Shown piece by piece: positions 19,431 to 31,656 of a stretch of 64,000 bases of DNA. The notes under the pieces are model-generated. The model was not told the DNA's origin, searched no databases, and worked only from the letters and a program-made list of their open reading frames with translations. The translations under genes and the position numbers were made by a program. The DNA is from Gonatopus flavifemur (lineage: Eukaryota > Arthropoda > Insecta > Hymenoptera > Dryinidae). The first letter of the stretch is position 1. Each line of letters starts with the position of its first letter. The stretch is from assembly GCA_018340375.1 (NCBI GenBank), contig JAFFJZ010000002.1:47760001-47824000 (forward strand). Reading direction: 5' to 3'.

Positions 19431-22400
19431 ACAACTTGTATTCAGATATTCTACAATCTTTTGAGTCTCTACATGATATGAAAACATGCCAAAGAAGGAG
19501 GGCTGTGTCATTGAATCGTACATATACGTGCCATGTGTATTTTACTGTTTTCAAAAAGAGACGTACACAAAATTCTCAATATGAAACCAGACTGGAAATA
19601 TATACAAGTGACTCTTGGGGAAGGAAAATGTGTCAAGTAGTGATTTTTTTATTCACGTGTAATATCAAGTTTTTTTAAATGTTTTCATCACGCGTTTCCA
19701 CCTCGATACGTCTCAATATTTCATATGAATATTCTTGAAACTTTCCGGATACTTTTTAGAAATTCGTCAAGCATCTGAATTTTTTCTCAAGATGAAGTCC
19801 TGATTCAGGCAAAGTTTTGACACCAACCTAGCAGAATCGAGGTTAACCTGACCAGGTAGAGGGGATAAATTTATAGTTGAGAATTGCAGAGCTTGGCGAC
19901 AGGAATTTTCACAGCTGTTTTTTGCACTCTATTGAAAGACCATTCAAACTTAAAAGTTGTACAAATTATCGAAGTTTCGCTTGAACTCGAGCATCTACTT
20001 TTTCCAGATGAAATATGGAAATTTAATAAATCATCAGAGTTTCAGTTAACTTGGAATATGAGAGCTGAAAGTATAATTCATCAATTTATTACTCACTTTT
20101 GAATACAGAGGCTTTCGTTAACGTTTCACGAGAACTTTGATATATAAAGAATTAATTGGTTCAACTCAATTGCGAATATTTAGCAGTAATTTACCAAGTT
20201 TTTATACTCAAAGGAGTTTCAAGAGTTATTATGAATTTTGATGCAAGATATTTTGTTAAACTTCTGCAAAACCGTTACATCTTAATCAGAGTATGCTTTA
20301 TCAGAGTAACTTTTTTCTTCAAATATACTTATACGATTCCAAATACTCAGTATACTTGAAGGAGTTTAGAGTAGCGGAGAAATTTTTATTTTCTGATCCT
20401 TGGCAAGTAAAAATGCCAGTAACGTTTCTCTGTACTCGAAATGCTTTCCGAATTCAAGAGCATTTTACATAAAATGTTGGATAGTTCTTCGCATCGATTG
20501 AACCCACAATTCCGTCCATCCAAAGATGTTCTGTTTTAGAAATGGATTTTAAAAGGTTTGTTTGAATGATACTCATAATTGATGTTACTTTATTTTTATT
20601 CACAATCACTCAATTATGCATTGAAATCTCCATTGGGGTGAACATTTCAACATTCCATGATTCAACTGATGATGAAATAATTTTATCAAATAGACAGATT
20701 CAAATATTGATTTCTTCTCACGGTTGTATGAAACATCTCGGGGATAGAAAACCGTTATGAAACGTACACATAATCGAGCTAAAAAATGAAACGATACTTC
20801 ATTTCTAGTTGCTCGTAAATTTCCATTCCGAGTGGTCCTCTCCACTCTTTTCCATGGTTTCGCATTTGGGTCACACTGAGTTCCAGTTGTGTTCGGTTCT
20901 CTCATTCTCATGTGCATTTGCGAATAAGAGCAGGGTACCTCACTGCATCATCGAAAGCCCATTCGACCAATTTCCCAAGAGGTCGAAAGATAAAGATGAC
21001 CGACCTAATCCAACAATTCATATAATGAGGAAAAGGAGTACTTTCGAAAGCATCAGGCGAATTCACTGTGAATTACGCATGTATAGTTTCTACAATTGAT
21101 CTAGATTTGATTTATTTATCATAGTTTCACAAATTATAATAACCGATATGAAATATTATTCCCGATAACGGGAACCGTCGGTTTCGACATCAGAATCATT
21201 CTTTCCTGTAACAGTTCCGCTTCGTTGAAACTATTCCACGTTTCAAACTGGAGTGGTTATCGATCGATTTTTTAGCTATATACTTTTGCTCGATTTTGTA
21301 GTTCAGAAATTCATCTTGAAGTCTCGTAAAAATGATTTTGCTAAATCGTGCGAAATGAAAATGATCTATGTGATCTTATCGACAAACCGGAAATGCGATG
21401 AAATTCTCTCAGAACTTTGCAAAGTCCTGATTGAATATCATTCGATTTCCCATTCGATAATGCGATTGTATAGACTACTTCAGTGGAGAATCTTGAATGA
21501 TAGTGATCTTTTTCTAGTTACAATTTCACTCGATTCTGTTATTTCTTGCTTTCCAATGGATTGGATTATCACGTCAATTTCGCCGTATTTTCAACTGATT
21601 TATAGAATACGATGAGATAATCAAATTCCGTCATCAAAATATGAAAATTTATGATACAAAAGCAACACTCTGTTGTATCTGAAAACTCTGCGTAAATTGC
21701 GCCTAAAAGAGACGTAATGAATTAATCTTATTCACGCATAAAAATGTAAATACAAAATTGAATATATTTGTCGGATGAACTGTATCAAGCTTTAATACAA
21801 TGAGTAAATAAATATTCGCGTGGTATTTGATCGATCGATACCGAACACTCGATAACTGTACATCGCACGGTTACTTACAGACAAGCCTGGTTCATTAATT
21901 GTTTGATGTTATCATTTCATTACTGGCTTAATAGAATTCACCTCTGGTGGGGTTTTATTGATTTACTTGTTAGTGTTAGCAATGTACGCGTAGAGATTTA
22001 AAATCAAAACTGTGTAGCGTGATAATGGAAAATATAACAATTGCTCTCTATGATCCTTCATTAATCTGTATGAATTATATTTTTTATTTGTGATAACCAT
22101 CCTTGCCGAGACCAAGCTTCTTTTATAGGAAGTATATCGAATTTTTTCTTACTATTATAATTTTCAATACAATTCACAAGTATCCAAATCACAAGTATCC
22201 ACCCTGAGAGAAAAGTCTATAATCAAATCAACTGTCAAAAGAAGGTTTTTGGTGAAGGCGAACAAGAGTACTCGATGAAAAAAACTTTCAAAATTATGTA
22301 TAATTTATACGAAATTATGGATAAATTTAATCAAAAGTCTGTTACTTTTTTTGGCCATTTCTTGGCAAAAAAGTAAGTATTGTTGTTTTCTTCTTCTATC

Positions 22401-24327
22401 AGAATTTAATATTTCCCTCAGATTGTAGTTCATATTGAAATTGATTGGAGTAACAATTTTTTTTTTTTCGTGAAAACAATATACGAGGAGTGAACTTTTG
22501 GACAACATTGTAGTCAGTACCCGGTGGATATATAGGAAATATCACCAATTTTGTTTCCAAAAACACTGTTTGTAATCTGAGAATGTGATTGAATAAGGTG
22601 CTAAAGTGTTGTTCTATTACATCGTCCGATTTTCTGAAAAGAAATTTCTCAAAGTACCATAATTTCCGTCTGTCTAGACCAAAAATCTTCCTTGAACTTT
22701 AGCTACGCCTTCATGTTTGATGTGAGTGTGAATAATGGGTTGACATATGCTGTGAAATTGGCTTCTAGGGTAGGTTATATTCAACAGAGAGTCATAACCA
22801 GAACCTTCAAGGGTTCCCAAGTACTGAACAAATCTGAATTATATACACAAAAGCTTAAACAAAATTTGAATTACATAAATGAAAATAAAATGATTATCAA
22901 TAAATGAGTATACTGATGTAATCTACACAATTCACAAGTGAACAGTTATTTTTTATTCATGAGATTTTTTAATTAACTCTATTCTAATGATTTTTTATAC
23001 ACGAAATTCATCAATTATCTAGATTGTATGTATATGAAGAATTATAAAGATTTTTCATGAACCAAACTCACTCCGAATTAGTTTGTCAATCTTGTGAAAT
23101 AGAGAGAGAACTTTTGTTGTCCTATGTAATTAATCATTAGATAAATCCCCACATTCATTGAATCACAATATACAGAAATATGAGCAACGTAACAAAAATA
23201 TGAAGAATTGAGCAACGTAATATACAAGATTCAGAGGTCAAATACTATGTCATCACGAATGATCCATCCCATTAAAATAAAAAAAAAACGTTCACCACTT
23301 CAACTACCCACTGCTTCTCTGAAATTGACCAACACGTCTGCTGTTGACACAATTCATCTCCAAATGAACCTTTGATATCTGGTTCATTCCAAAACGTTTA
23401 TTTTGTAACTTATTCGGAACGAACTTTTGATACTAATTGCCTCAAATTTAAACATCACATCATACTTATACAAGTATTTTATCGACAAATAATTAACACG
23501 TATGTACTTTGAAGCTTTGCGGTGAATAAAATCCTTTGATCATGAATTTGAAGTATCTGTTTGATGAAGTATCATTATCATTCAGAGAAATGAAAAAGAG
23601 TGCAGCGGGGACGTGCATGTTCTTACATGCATCTAAACGATGTACGATGCATTATCCAGTAGAAATTTCACTCTACTCTAATCATACACTATTTTACATG
23701 ACTAAGGTGAGATTCGTCAGGAAAATATCAATTCCAAATCATGATTGTGAATAATTTCGAGCCTGGTTCCCGATACGAACTTTAATAGGAAGATGCGACA
23801 TATATATTCCTTATTCAAGGACTCAATTTAATTTAGTCCGCGAGACTTGTGATCCGATCGATATACCTATTAAATACGAGGACATGTCTATCTTATACAT
23901 GTATATTTTCAATGACTTTGATTTGAGTTTGATAACTCGCGATCATAAACTGCAGAATCAATCTTGTTTCTGCACATTGAAACGTTTATGATACGTCTTA
24001 TAGAGCGATTCGTATTTCTCACTTCCAAAGCTTTCGACCTTCTCGCTTTCTTGTTAGATTTCGATTTGATGTTCTTCACATGTATTCAAATATTTTGCAG
24101 CCGCAAAGAATCAATATTAACATTCAAAGTATTCGCGTAAAAGAATTTGCTGAAGACTTGTTATCGAGGGTTTCAGACTTTTTATACACAGGGATCAGAA
24201 TTTTCATAAGTAGTGTTTCAATTAATTTTTATTCAGTAATTCTCTCTGGTTTCATACCGTTGATTGAAAGATTGACAAATGAATTCTCACATAACCACAT
24301 TGTCAGAAAAAGTTGTGAATTTTTTTT
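19431..24327. other. about 4.9 kb without supported genes
   Basis: AT-rich single-copy-looking sequence. Frames up to 120 codons occur (21253-21615, plus), but none has a recognisable domain. I see no clear element ends. Confidence 0.45.
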
Positions 24328-24340
24328 TTGCAGGAAGTGA

Positions 24341-24400
24341 TGGCAGCAAAGTTTCAATTTGAAAGAGGCAGAGCTGTGAAAGCATTGGAAAAACTTTTCA
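24341..24400 (+). other. weak candidate exon after a strong acceptor-like site
   Basis: TTTTTTTTTTGCAG at about 24327-24340 is a good splice acceptor. The following frame gives EVMAAKFQFERGRAVKALEK, which looks coding-like. No clear donor follows (only CTGTGAAAG near 24376), and I recognise no protein. Confidence 0.15.
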
Positions 24401-24740
24401 ACAAAAATTTGTCATTTCCAATAAATTTTGCTGTATATTCCCCTCTTCTGCACATTTATTGTATGTTTCCGTGGTTTTATACAGAAAAAATGTCCCTGAA
24501 CATGATATATTTTGAAATATATTCCGCATTTTGTATTGAAAGTACAAAGTACATTCGGAAATCTATCATAAGATACAAAATACAGAATGTATAATGTTTG
24601 AGAGAAGAAAACTACAAGAATACATAGCAAATGTGCAGGAAGAGGGGAAGACACAGCGAAATCTGTTCAAAATACTGAATTTTCGCGAAAAAGCGTTTCA
24701 AAAGCTTCGATAGTTCTGAAAACGGGAAATTTTCTCTGTA

Positions 24741-24838
24741 CCCCAAGAGAACACAAACCTTTAGGAATGTTCAAAGAACGTTCGCAAACGTCCAGCAACA
24801 TTCAATGAACGTTCCTAAAGGCTTGTGTTCTCTTGGGG
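24741..24838. mobile_element. CCCCAAGAGAACA MITE with GAACGTTC words, 98 bp
   Basis: Near-perfect inverted ends CCCCAAGAGAACACAA(A/G)CCT continuing into TTAGGAA(T/C). TA lies at 24739-24740 and 24839-24840. GAACGTTC-type words fill the centre (AGAACGTTCGC, GAACGTTCC). Related copies are at 30483 and 38234. Confidence 0.8.
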
Positions 24839-24938
24839 TAATTTGGAGGATGCGACCCTCAAACAACAGGATAGATCCTCAAAGTGGAGAAAAACTCGCC
24901 TTTTTGCGGTGACAAAAACAATTTGTCTATTATCAGTA

Positions 24939-25320
24939 GAGATCGACCGAAATTTTTTGCCGAAACTGACTAAAATTGAAGCTCTGATTATTGGTTTCGA
25001 AAAAAACTTGGTATTGGACGTTGGAAGTGTAGATAAGCTCCTTAATAATGCAATTATCATACTTAAGATCACATATCAATGTGATTAATGAAATAATTTC
25101 GATTTTCGGTTTAAATTTTCGGCTAATGCTTGTCAGCCGAAATTGTAAACCGAAAATCGCAAGTATTTTGTTAATTACAATGAAATGTGATCGTAAGTAT
25201 GATAATTGGATTATTAAGGAGCTCGTCTACACTTCAAACATCCAGTCCTAAGTTTTTTTCGAAACCAATAATCACAACTTCAATTTTAATCATTTTCGGC
25301 AAGAATTTTCGGTCGATCCC
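24939..25320. mobile_element. full-length palindromic MITE, GATCGACCGAAA ends
   Basis: Left end GAGATCGACCGAAATTTT; right, reverse-complemented, GGGATCGACCGAAAATTC. TA lies at 24937-24938 and 25321-25322. The arms are about 185 bp each and match closely (for example GATTATTGGTTTCGAAAAAA and AATTATCATACTTA in both), meeting near 25120-25135 at TTTTCGGCT and AGCCGAAA. The mirrored reading frames on the two strands arise from the palindrome and are not genes. Confidence 0.85.
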
Positions 25321-25765
25321 TAATTATCAGGAAGTGGGAATCCTCCACTGAAAGTAGGAAGAACTCCTAATAATTTTCACAGTGCACTAGTTGTTCAGGA
25401 ATTACATAAAATTCTTTCTCGAGTACGAAATACTGCATTAAACATTTGTAACAGTCCATGTGGAATGGCCCCAGTGGGTATAAATTTTAGTCCTACCTAG
25501 GTCCAGTTGGGACGCATATTGGACTGGTGTAGGGCCTACACTGTAGGCCCAATTGTACACAGCGGTAAATTTTGTGTCCCAGGAGGTCCACTCATAGTTT
25601 GCGTTGAGAACAACATATCAAATTCTGAAATTCACAGATTTTCAGTGTAAATTTAACATTCTTATGTCAATTTGATACAGTTTTTGTGTGAAGGAGTCTT
25701 TCTGGTTAAAATTTTGAAGAAAAAATTTCTTTTTCCAACATTTTTTTTCATAGAAAAAATTAAGA
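25321..25765. other. non-coding; decayed GGGCC-rich patch
   Basis: At 25456-25600, words such as GGCCCCAGTGGG, GTAGGGCCTACACTGTAGGCCC and TAAATTTTGTGTCCC suggest a decayed CCC element. No ends are fixed. Confidence 0.35.
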
Positions 25766-25915
25766 TGTGACCTAGTCTACGAAAAGGGGGCTTAGGTGTG
25801 GAAACAAGTTTTCGAGAAAACAGCTGTTAAAGATAAACAAGTCATTTTATCAGTTTCGCTTTAGTTGTTCGCTTCTCCCTGCATCCCACCGCATCCCACT
25901 CTGTTCTAGGACATA

Positions 25916-26845
25916 CGAGGTGTGTTCAAAAAATAACGAGAATTTTCGCTTTATGGAAAAAATATTCATTTATTCATCAATATCTATTTTGTCCCCTTCA
26001 AAATAATCCCCCTCGGATATAATACACTTGTGCCAACGCTTTTTCCAATCCTCGAAACACTTTTGAAACTCGATCTTTGTAATAGCTTTTAGCTCTTTCA
26101 GCGATTCGCTTGTAATGTCATCTATGCTTGTAAAACGACGGCCTTCTAATGTTCTCTTTATTTTTGGAAATAGAAAAAAGTCACATAGAGCCATATCTGG
26201 CGAATATGGAGGCTGAGGCATCGTTACAGTTTTGTTTTTGGCCAAAAATTCACGAACAAGCAATGAAGTGTGAGCAGGTGCATTATCGTGGTGCAAAAGC
26301 CATGAATTGTTTTGCCACAAATCCGGGCGTTTTTTTCGGATTGCTTTTCGACTGATATGCCAACATCATCAGCGACTTCTCTGATTGTGATTCGGCGATC
26401 GTTCATAACCATTTCTTTCACTTTTTTCACGTTTTCATCGGTTGTTGATGTGCCTGGGCGTCCGGGTCGTTCGTCATCTTCAACGTTTTCGCGGCCATCT
26501 TGGAAACGCTCATACCCCTCGTAAATCCTTGCTTTACTCATAGCAGACCTCACCATATGCCTTTGTTAACATTTTACAAACTTCACTACACTTTATTGCA
26601 TTTTTTACGCAAAATTGAATACAAATTCTTTGATCCATTTTTTTTCACAAACGAAAATCGCCGAGCTCGAAAAACACGTCATAACGTTAGTGGCTGCCAC
26701 TTAAAAAGTAAGCAATGAATATTGCTGAAAATTTTATCGTACTTCAGGGGCATGTGTACCAACATAATGAAGAAAAATTTGATACAGGCGGACTCTCCAA
26801 ACCCGCGAAATTTAAAAATTCTCGTGACTTTTTGAACACACCTGG
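25916..26845 (-). mobile_element. mariner transposon, internally deleted, nested
   Basis: Terminal repeats CGAGGTGTGTTCAAAAAATA and, right reverse-complemented, CCAGGTGTGTTCAAAAAGTC, followed by ACGAGAATTTT on both sides. TA lies at 25914-25915 and 26846-26847. The 930-bp length is about 350 bp short of a complete mariner. It sits inside the TIR element at 25766-27118, so it is the younger of the two. Confidence 0.88.
25970..26638 (-). pseudogene. broken mariner transposase
   Basis: Start ATG at 26638 gives an N-terminus beginning MDQRICIQFCVKNA. A frameshift near 26540-26560 is followed by a TAA in the first frame (26534-26536). The second frame carries RIYEGYERFQDGRENVEDDE and DRRITIREVADDVGIS. 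Near 26340 an internal deletion removes the linker and first catalytic Asp. The last frame resumes at WQNNSWLLHHDNAPAH (second Asp) and, 34 residues later, SPDMALCDFFLF (third Asp), ending in GDYFEGDKI. It resembles mariner sequences common in ant, bee and other insect genomes and annotated as SETMAR-like. Not functional. Confidence 0.85.
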
Positions 26846-27118
26846 TACAGTCCTAGAACACATGACGTGGTTGTGCCTTGAAATAAAATTTTTTAGCATA
26901 TGAAATGATGTCTATTATTTTATAATTTGATCTCCAAATTTCTTTCATTTTCAATCATTTCTCCTCTTCTTTTTGTACATTTTGAGCAAACTTCCCTACC
27001 AGTTAGAAACTTCTGGTTTGCGCCATTCAAAAGAGCATATTTTACTCCATCCGAATCACCAAAAAAGTGAAAAATTATTTTTTCACACCTAAGCCCCCTT
27101 TTCGTAGGCCAGGTCACA

Positions 27119-28446
27119 GATATCGTTTTGAAAATTTGTAGGTATGTTTATTGGACCTTAGATATTACAAAAACATTTCTTTCAGATTCAAAGATAATTT
27201 TTTTTCGTTATACTAATTTAAACAACAAAAAAACACTAAAAAATGACGGTGGGTGTGATTTGGGACGACCGAATGATCGGAAAAAAAAACAGAAAAAATG
27301 GCAAATTATTCCTTGTTCAAGTGGTTATCGCATGGACTAGGATATTTTTGATTGATCAAAAGCTATCCGATTTCTGTTGAATTTCGATTGCAGGAATTCA
27401 TTTTATTTACACACCAAAAGTTATTTTAATTCAACATATTTTATCGGAAATCTGTTGAGAAATCTCGTTGAAAATTACCAAGTTTCAGTGCTAAGTTTTT
27501 TATTTTTTTTTGCTGGGAACCGATGAATGGGATCAAGGGCGACGAAACGTAACCCCAGCAGGTGTGACGTTTCAGTTAACAAATTATGACGGGAGGGGAA
27601 ATAGAATTGAAAAAAATACCAATATATAACGTAATCCTATCAGAAAGGTGCGATGCACTCCTGTATTACGAGTGTCCTATGGATAGCGGATTATCGACAG
27701 TTAAATTTATTGTCAACTCGTTCAAATCATTTTATTCTAACAAGTTTGAAAAGTAGTGTATTTCTAAATTTTGAAATTCGAGCAATTCAGTAGCTGTGAA
27801 GTACTCTACACCTTGTCTTTTAACAGGAGGAACTCCACACCTGTTATTTTAGCCGGCGTGGAGTGCTCCACAGCTCCATACCCGTTTCGCCACCCCTGAA
27901 TGTGATTGAAAAAAACTGAGTTTCGATGAAAATTATGGAATTACTGTGGAATTGTTAGAGGAATTTTGTAGAAATTAATAAAAAAATCATGACATGTTCT
28001 GTGACATGTTGCTAATTCCTAATGAGTTTTGTTGAAATCGAAAAAATTTCAATAAAACTAATTGAAAAAATTTGTTGAATATGTGTGAATTTGTCAAAGA
28101 GCAAGGGGTTCCTTGCGTTGAAAAACCATGAAGTTCCATTTTGAATGGCAAGTTCTTATGAAAATTGTAGAATTGTGTTGAAAACAAATAATGAATTTCA
28201 ATCCAAGTTGTTGCAAAACCATTTCATGCTGTTCATTGGAGATTGTTTATTTTCAGCGAGTTCTGTTGAAATGAGATGGAATTCAATGAAATTGTGGAAT
28301 TTCGTTGGAACATGAAGTTTCCCCCGTGATTTTGATCAATGAATTTTTATATCCAAGAGTCACTTTTGATAAAAAATTGTCCAATCTTCTTAGAAACACA
28401 CAATGAATTCCAATTGAAATTTTGGCGAAACCAACTCATGCGGTAT
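27119..28446. other. non-coding; GAATTTTGTTGAA-word-rich
   Basis: About 27900-28320 is dominated by variants of GGAATT(T)TGTTGAAA, consistent with a decayed MITE of the same style as its neighbours. No gene supported. Confidence 0.4.
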
Positions 28447-29964
28447 CCCGAGCAGAAATCTGTTACGGCTAACCGTAATATTGATGCGGTCCGAATCAGG
28501 CTCTATCACGGTATACATTATCATATATATTTCACACATATGAAATAGGGTATCAAGGAATTCCACGTTAGGCCCAAATGTGTACTGCCGTAACACCCTC
28601 GCGATGCGACATACCGTTTTTCATCAAATCCGGGCCTGATGAGATTTTCTAGTATGGACCCTATTACGAATCTATCAACTCGGACCTGACATCGATATTC
28701 TGATTTCAGGCATACTAAATTCCACGCTTGGCATTATCGCCATGCCGTATTTCAACTATCTCTGTTTGGATCAGATATTCTTGATTTTATTTGCAAATGA
28801 GGTTCTATTCTGACCCAAGCGTATATTTACTACGGGTCCAATGGGGGCCCAAAGTAGGTGCCCCATGCTACCTAACGTGGAACCAACTCTGGGATGATAA
28901 CATCGTTTTCATCCTGGCTGTATTGCTTTGCCCGAGGACTGGGTGATACAATGGGCCCTGACCTAAGCCGATCTTGGCTCAACTTAGGGCCGGGCCCGCA
29001 CAAAAGTTCAATATTTCCATTTTCTACGAACTATAATTGTATGGGAACAAACAATAGGGCCAAGATTAGTCCAAGATGGGTCCTATTGTCATTTCCCAAT
29101 ACTGGATTCAAGCAAATGGATCCTGCTTGGGCCTATTGTCAATATCGGCGATACACACTTGGGGATCAAAATCAATTATTGGGTGAATTTCAAGAAGCTT
29201 TTTTGCTCCCAAAACAATTTGATGCAGGGCTCAGTTTTTGAGTTATGAAGAAATGATTTTTCTCCAATATAAATATTTTGGAACTTAATCATTTAAAGTA
29301 TTCGTTCCCTAAAGCATTTCATTATTCATATTTCCAACAGCTTCTTAGGCCCTCTTTTTTTCAAGTTGTGGACTTTTAAAAGTTCAACTATTTCAATCGT
29401 CCATAGTTATTCATGTTTCAATAGCCACAACTCAAGAAATATGAGTTGCAAAAAGAGATCAGGAAAAAATTAATACGTTTTCATGGATAATCGGATGTTA
29501 TGGGGAACAAATATTTACAATACAATATGTTCCAAGATGTTTACGTTCGCTAACAAAATTCCATTTTTCATAACTTTGTAATTAGAACCTTTGATGAAAA
29601 ACTTCCAGAAAGAAAATCGTCCTAGAATTTGTTCGATGATGAATCTTCAAAAAATCGTTCGTTGAGTCAAAATTGCCATAGGAGAAGTCATTGGATGCGT
29701 ACTACAACCAGCTGATACGCACGTAGCGCATGGAATTTTGGAGAAAAGGGCTGAATTCGATAGTCTAATATGGGCCGGATTTGGTCACCTAATCTGATTT
29801 TTTTGAGATAAGGAACCGGAACGGTCGGTCACATTTGGACAGTATCTCTTCAGGCGTTACATTTTGTATACGAGCCGGATCCGGCAACCCTGACTAGGAC
29901 CGTATTCATAATTTGGCAAACAGGACAAGGACCGCAATGTAGCTGTAACAAATTTCCGCTCGGG
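28447..29964. mobile_element. CCCNNNYAGAAA element, 1.5 kb, with nested element
   Basis: Left end CCCGAGCAGAAATCTGTTAC; right, reverse-complemented, CCCGAGCGGAAATTTGTTAC. AT lies at 28445-28446 and 29965-29966. The arms continue with GC(T/C)(A/G)CCGTAAT or AGCTAC(A)TT, then GCGGTCC. Words such as GGTCCGAATCAGG and GGACCGTATTC recur near both ends. A further element is nested at 28814-29163. Frames inside are short and unassigned. Confidence 0.75.
28814..29163. mobile_element. nested CCC element with GGGCCC words
   Basis: Left end CCCAAGCGTATATTTACTAC; right, reverse-complemented, CCCAAGTGTGTATCG. GGGATGATAAC at 28891-28901 is 77 bp from the left end, matching the GGAATGATAAC motif of elements at 12786, 15271 and 31327. 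The interior repeats GGGCCC, TTGGGCC and AGGGCC(A/G) words. Confidence 0.6.
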
Positions 29965-30125
29965 ATGTTTAAAATTGTGTATTTTTCGTACATTCCGCTG
30001 AAATGGAATAAGGTTAGTTAAAATGACTTGATAAACTACGTTGGATTTAGTAAAAATTCGTTGGAATATAAATTTTCCTTCCTGCCTTTGAATAATGCAT
30101 TTCCATTCTAAATGATGACTAAATG

Positions 30126-30246
30126 CCCAGGCGAAAAATTTCGTTCCATATCTTCATGGAATTCCTATAGAAATTCCATACAATTTGCATAGAACTAAAA
30201 CCTGACATGAATTCTATTGCAATTCCATAGAATTTTTCCACCTGGG
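30126..30246. mobile_element. CCCAGG-ended MITE with GGAATTCC words, 121 bp
   Basis: CCCAGGCGAAAAATTTCG at the left; CCCAGGTGGAAAAATTC reverse-complemented at the right. TG flanks both sides (30124-30125, 30247-30248). The interior repeats TGGAATTCC(T/A)AT and AGAAATTCCAT. Confidence 0.75.
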
Positions 30247-30482
30247 TGGGAATTAAAGAATTTCCTTGAACACAAATAATGAATCCCTATCAAAATGGTT
30301 AAGGAATTAGCTCATGTTGTTGATTCAGAATTGTTTTTTTTAATTGTTAAATATTATGAAATTTTCCTACTAAGGATGTCAATAGAATACACTAACAGTC
30401 AATGAACTTGTGTCAAAACTTAGGAACATTTTCCAATTGATTTCAATAAGCCTTCAAAGTTCATGGAACCTTTGAGCACCAA

Positions 30483-30774
30483 CCCCAAGAGAACACCAAC
30501 CTTCTAAATCAAATTCACGTGAATTCATGTTCATAGAATGTTGAATGGACTTTCAAATGTCCGGACGTTGAATAATATTGATAAAATATTCAATAATTAT
30601 GAAGATATATAATATATTCAATAATTTTCATCAATTATTGTATGAACATCATTGAATATTTGATTGATATTATCGAACATCCTATTGGTCATATTTAAGA
30701 ATATATTTGATAACTGTTACCAGTATTTTTTTCAGTGTATTGAACGTTCCTTGAACCTCCATGTTCTCTTGGGG
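30483..30774. mobile_element. CCCCAAGAGAACA MITE, 292 bp
   Basis: CCCCAAGAGAACACCAACC at the left; CCCCAAGAGAACATGGAGG reverse-complemented at the right. AA lies at 30481-30482 and 30775-30776. GAACGTTCC and AATATTGA(A/T) words fill the interior. Confidence 0.8.
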
Positions 30775-31098
30775 AATTATTAATGCTGAGAATTGTTGAA
30801 ATTTCTTGGGCATTATTGTTGAATTTCATTGAATATTTTATAGATTTTTGTTGAAAGCATTGTCCAAAATCGTCCCAAAATTCGATAAAATATTTCAACA
30901 AATTTCCATTAAATTTCACAATAAAATTCTTTCAGTTGAATTCCAGTGAATGGGTGGAATATTTCTGCAAATTCACTAAAAGTTTTCAACACAATCTATT
31001 GGTTAATGACTTCCAGTAGAATACTGAAATTTTAGTATATGAATTTAACGTATGTCAGATATATGGGAAATCTATCGCATATTCGATAAATGTATATA
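30775..31098. other. non-coding, GAATTTCA-word-rich
   Basis: Repeated TTTCATTGAAT, GAATTTCAAC and similar words suggest a decayed MITE without clear ends. Confidence 0.3.
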
Positions 31099-31308
31099 CA
31101 ATGAGAGAAATTTTTGAGGTTGTTGTAACTAAAATGCCTCAACTAAATGTTGTTAGTGAGAGCTACTGGGAATTTGGTTGATTCAACCAAGGAAGTACAG
31201 TTGATTCATCACTTAATTGTATCAACTATACTTTCTTGGTCGAATCAACCAAATTTTTAGGAGGTCTCATCAGGAATGTTTAGTTACAGTGACTATAGAA
31301 ATTTCTCC
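31099..31308. mobile_element. foldback MITE with GGTTGATTCAACC words
   Basis: Ends TGAGAGAAATTTTTGAGG and, right reverse-complemented, CTGGGAGAAATTTCTATAG, with GTAACTAAA in both arms. The core arms match closely: AATTTGGTTGATTCAACCAA versus AATTTGGTTGATTCGACCAA. Confidence 0.65.
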
Positions 31309-31326
31309 CAGCGTATGATTCATAAA

Positions 31327-31654
31327 CCCGATCAGAAAAATCCGTAATATGCCAATGTTGACAACAGTTGCAGTACAGTGGCAGTATTGGGTCTCCAACA
31401 CTTGGTCAACACGTACGGGATCAGTACTGGATACATAAAAATACAGTACTATGCCTGTACTGATAAACCAGTACTGAGAACTTAATCCCGGCCAGGTACT
31501 AACCCAGTACTGGCCCTGCACTGATTGCGAATAATGGTATCAGTACTTAATCCCCAGTGCTAAAAAGCGTTATCATTCCAGACAAATGCCAGTACTCTGC
31601 CAGTCTTGGCTAGTACTGGTGCAGTACTGCACCTGTTGTAAATTTCTGGTTGGG
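31327..31654. mobile_element. CCCNNNYAGAAA element with CAGTACTG words
   Basis: Ends CCCGATCAGAAAAATCCG and, right reverse-complemented, CCCAACCAGAAATTTAC. AA lies at 31325-31326 and 31655-31656. The palindrome CAGTACTG and its halves (AGTACTGG, CAGTACT) occur at least ten times in 328 bp. GTTATCATTCC at 31569-31579 is about 80 bp from the right end. Confidence 0.85.
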
Positions 31655-31656
31655 AA

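Larger units (their letters stand above)
25766..27118. mobile_element. inverted-repeat element interrupted by a mariner
   Basis: Left end TGTGACCTAGTCTACGAAAA and right, reverse-complemented, TGTGACCTGGCCTACGAAAA, both continuing GGGGGCTTAGGTGTG: about 35 bp of TIR with two mismatches. Without the mariner at 25916-26845 this element would be about 420 bp. No target duplication is clear and no coding capacity of its own is seen. Confidence 0.75.

Noticed and set aside
24815..25251. Mirrored frames on both strands at 24815-25251
   Set aside because: Products of the 382-bp palindrome, not genes.
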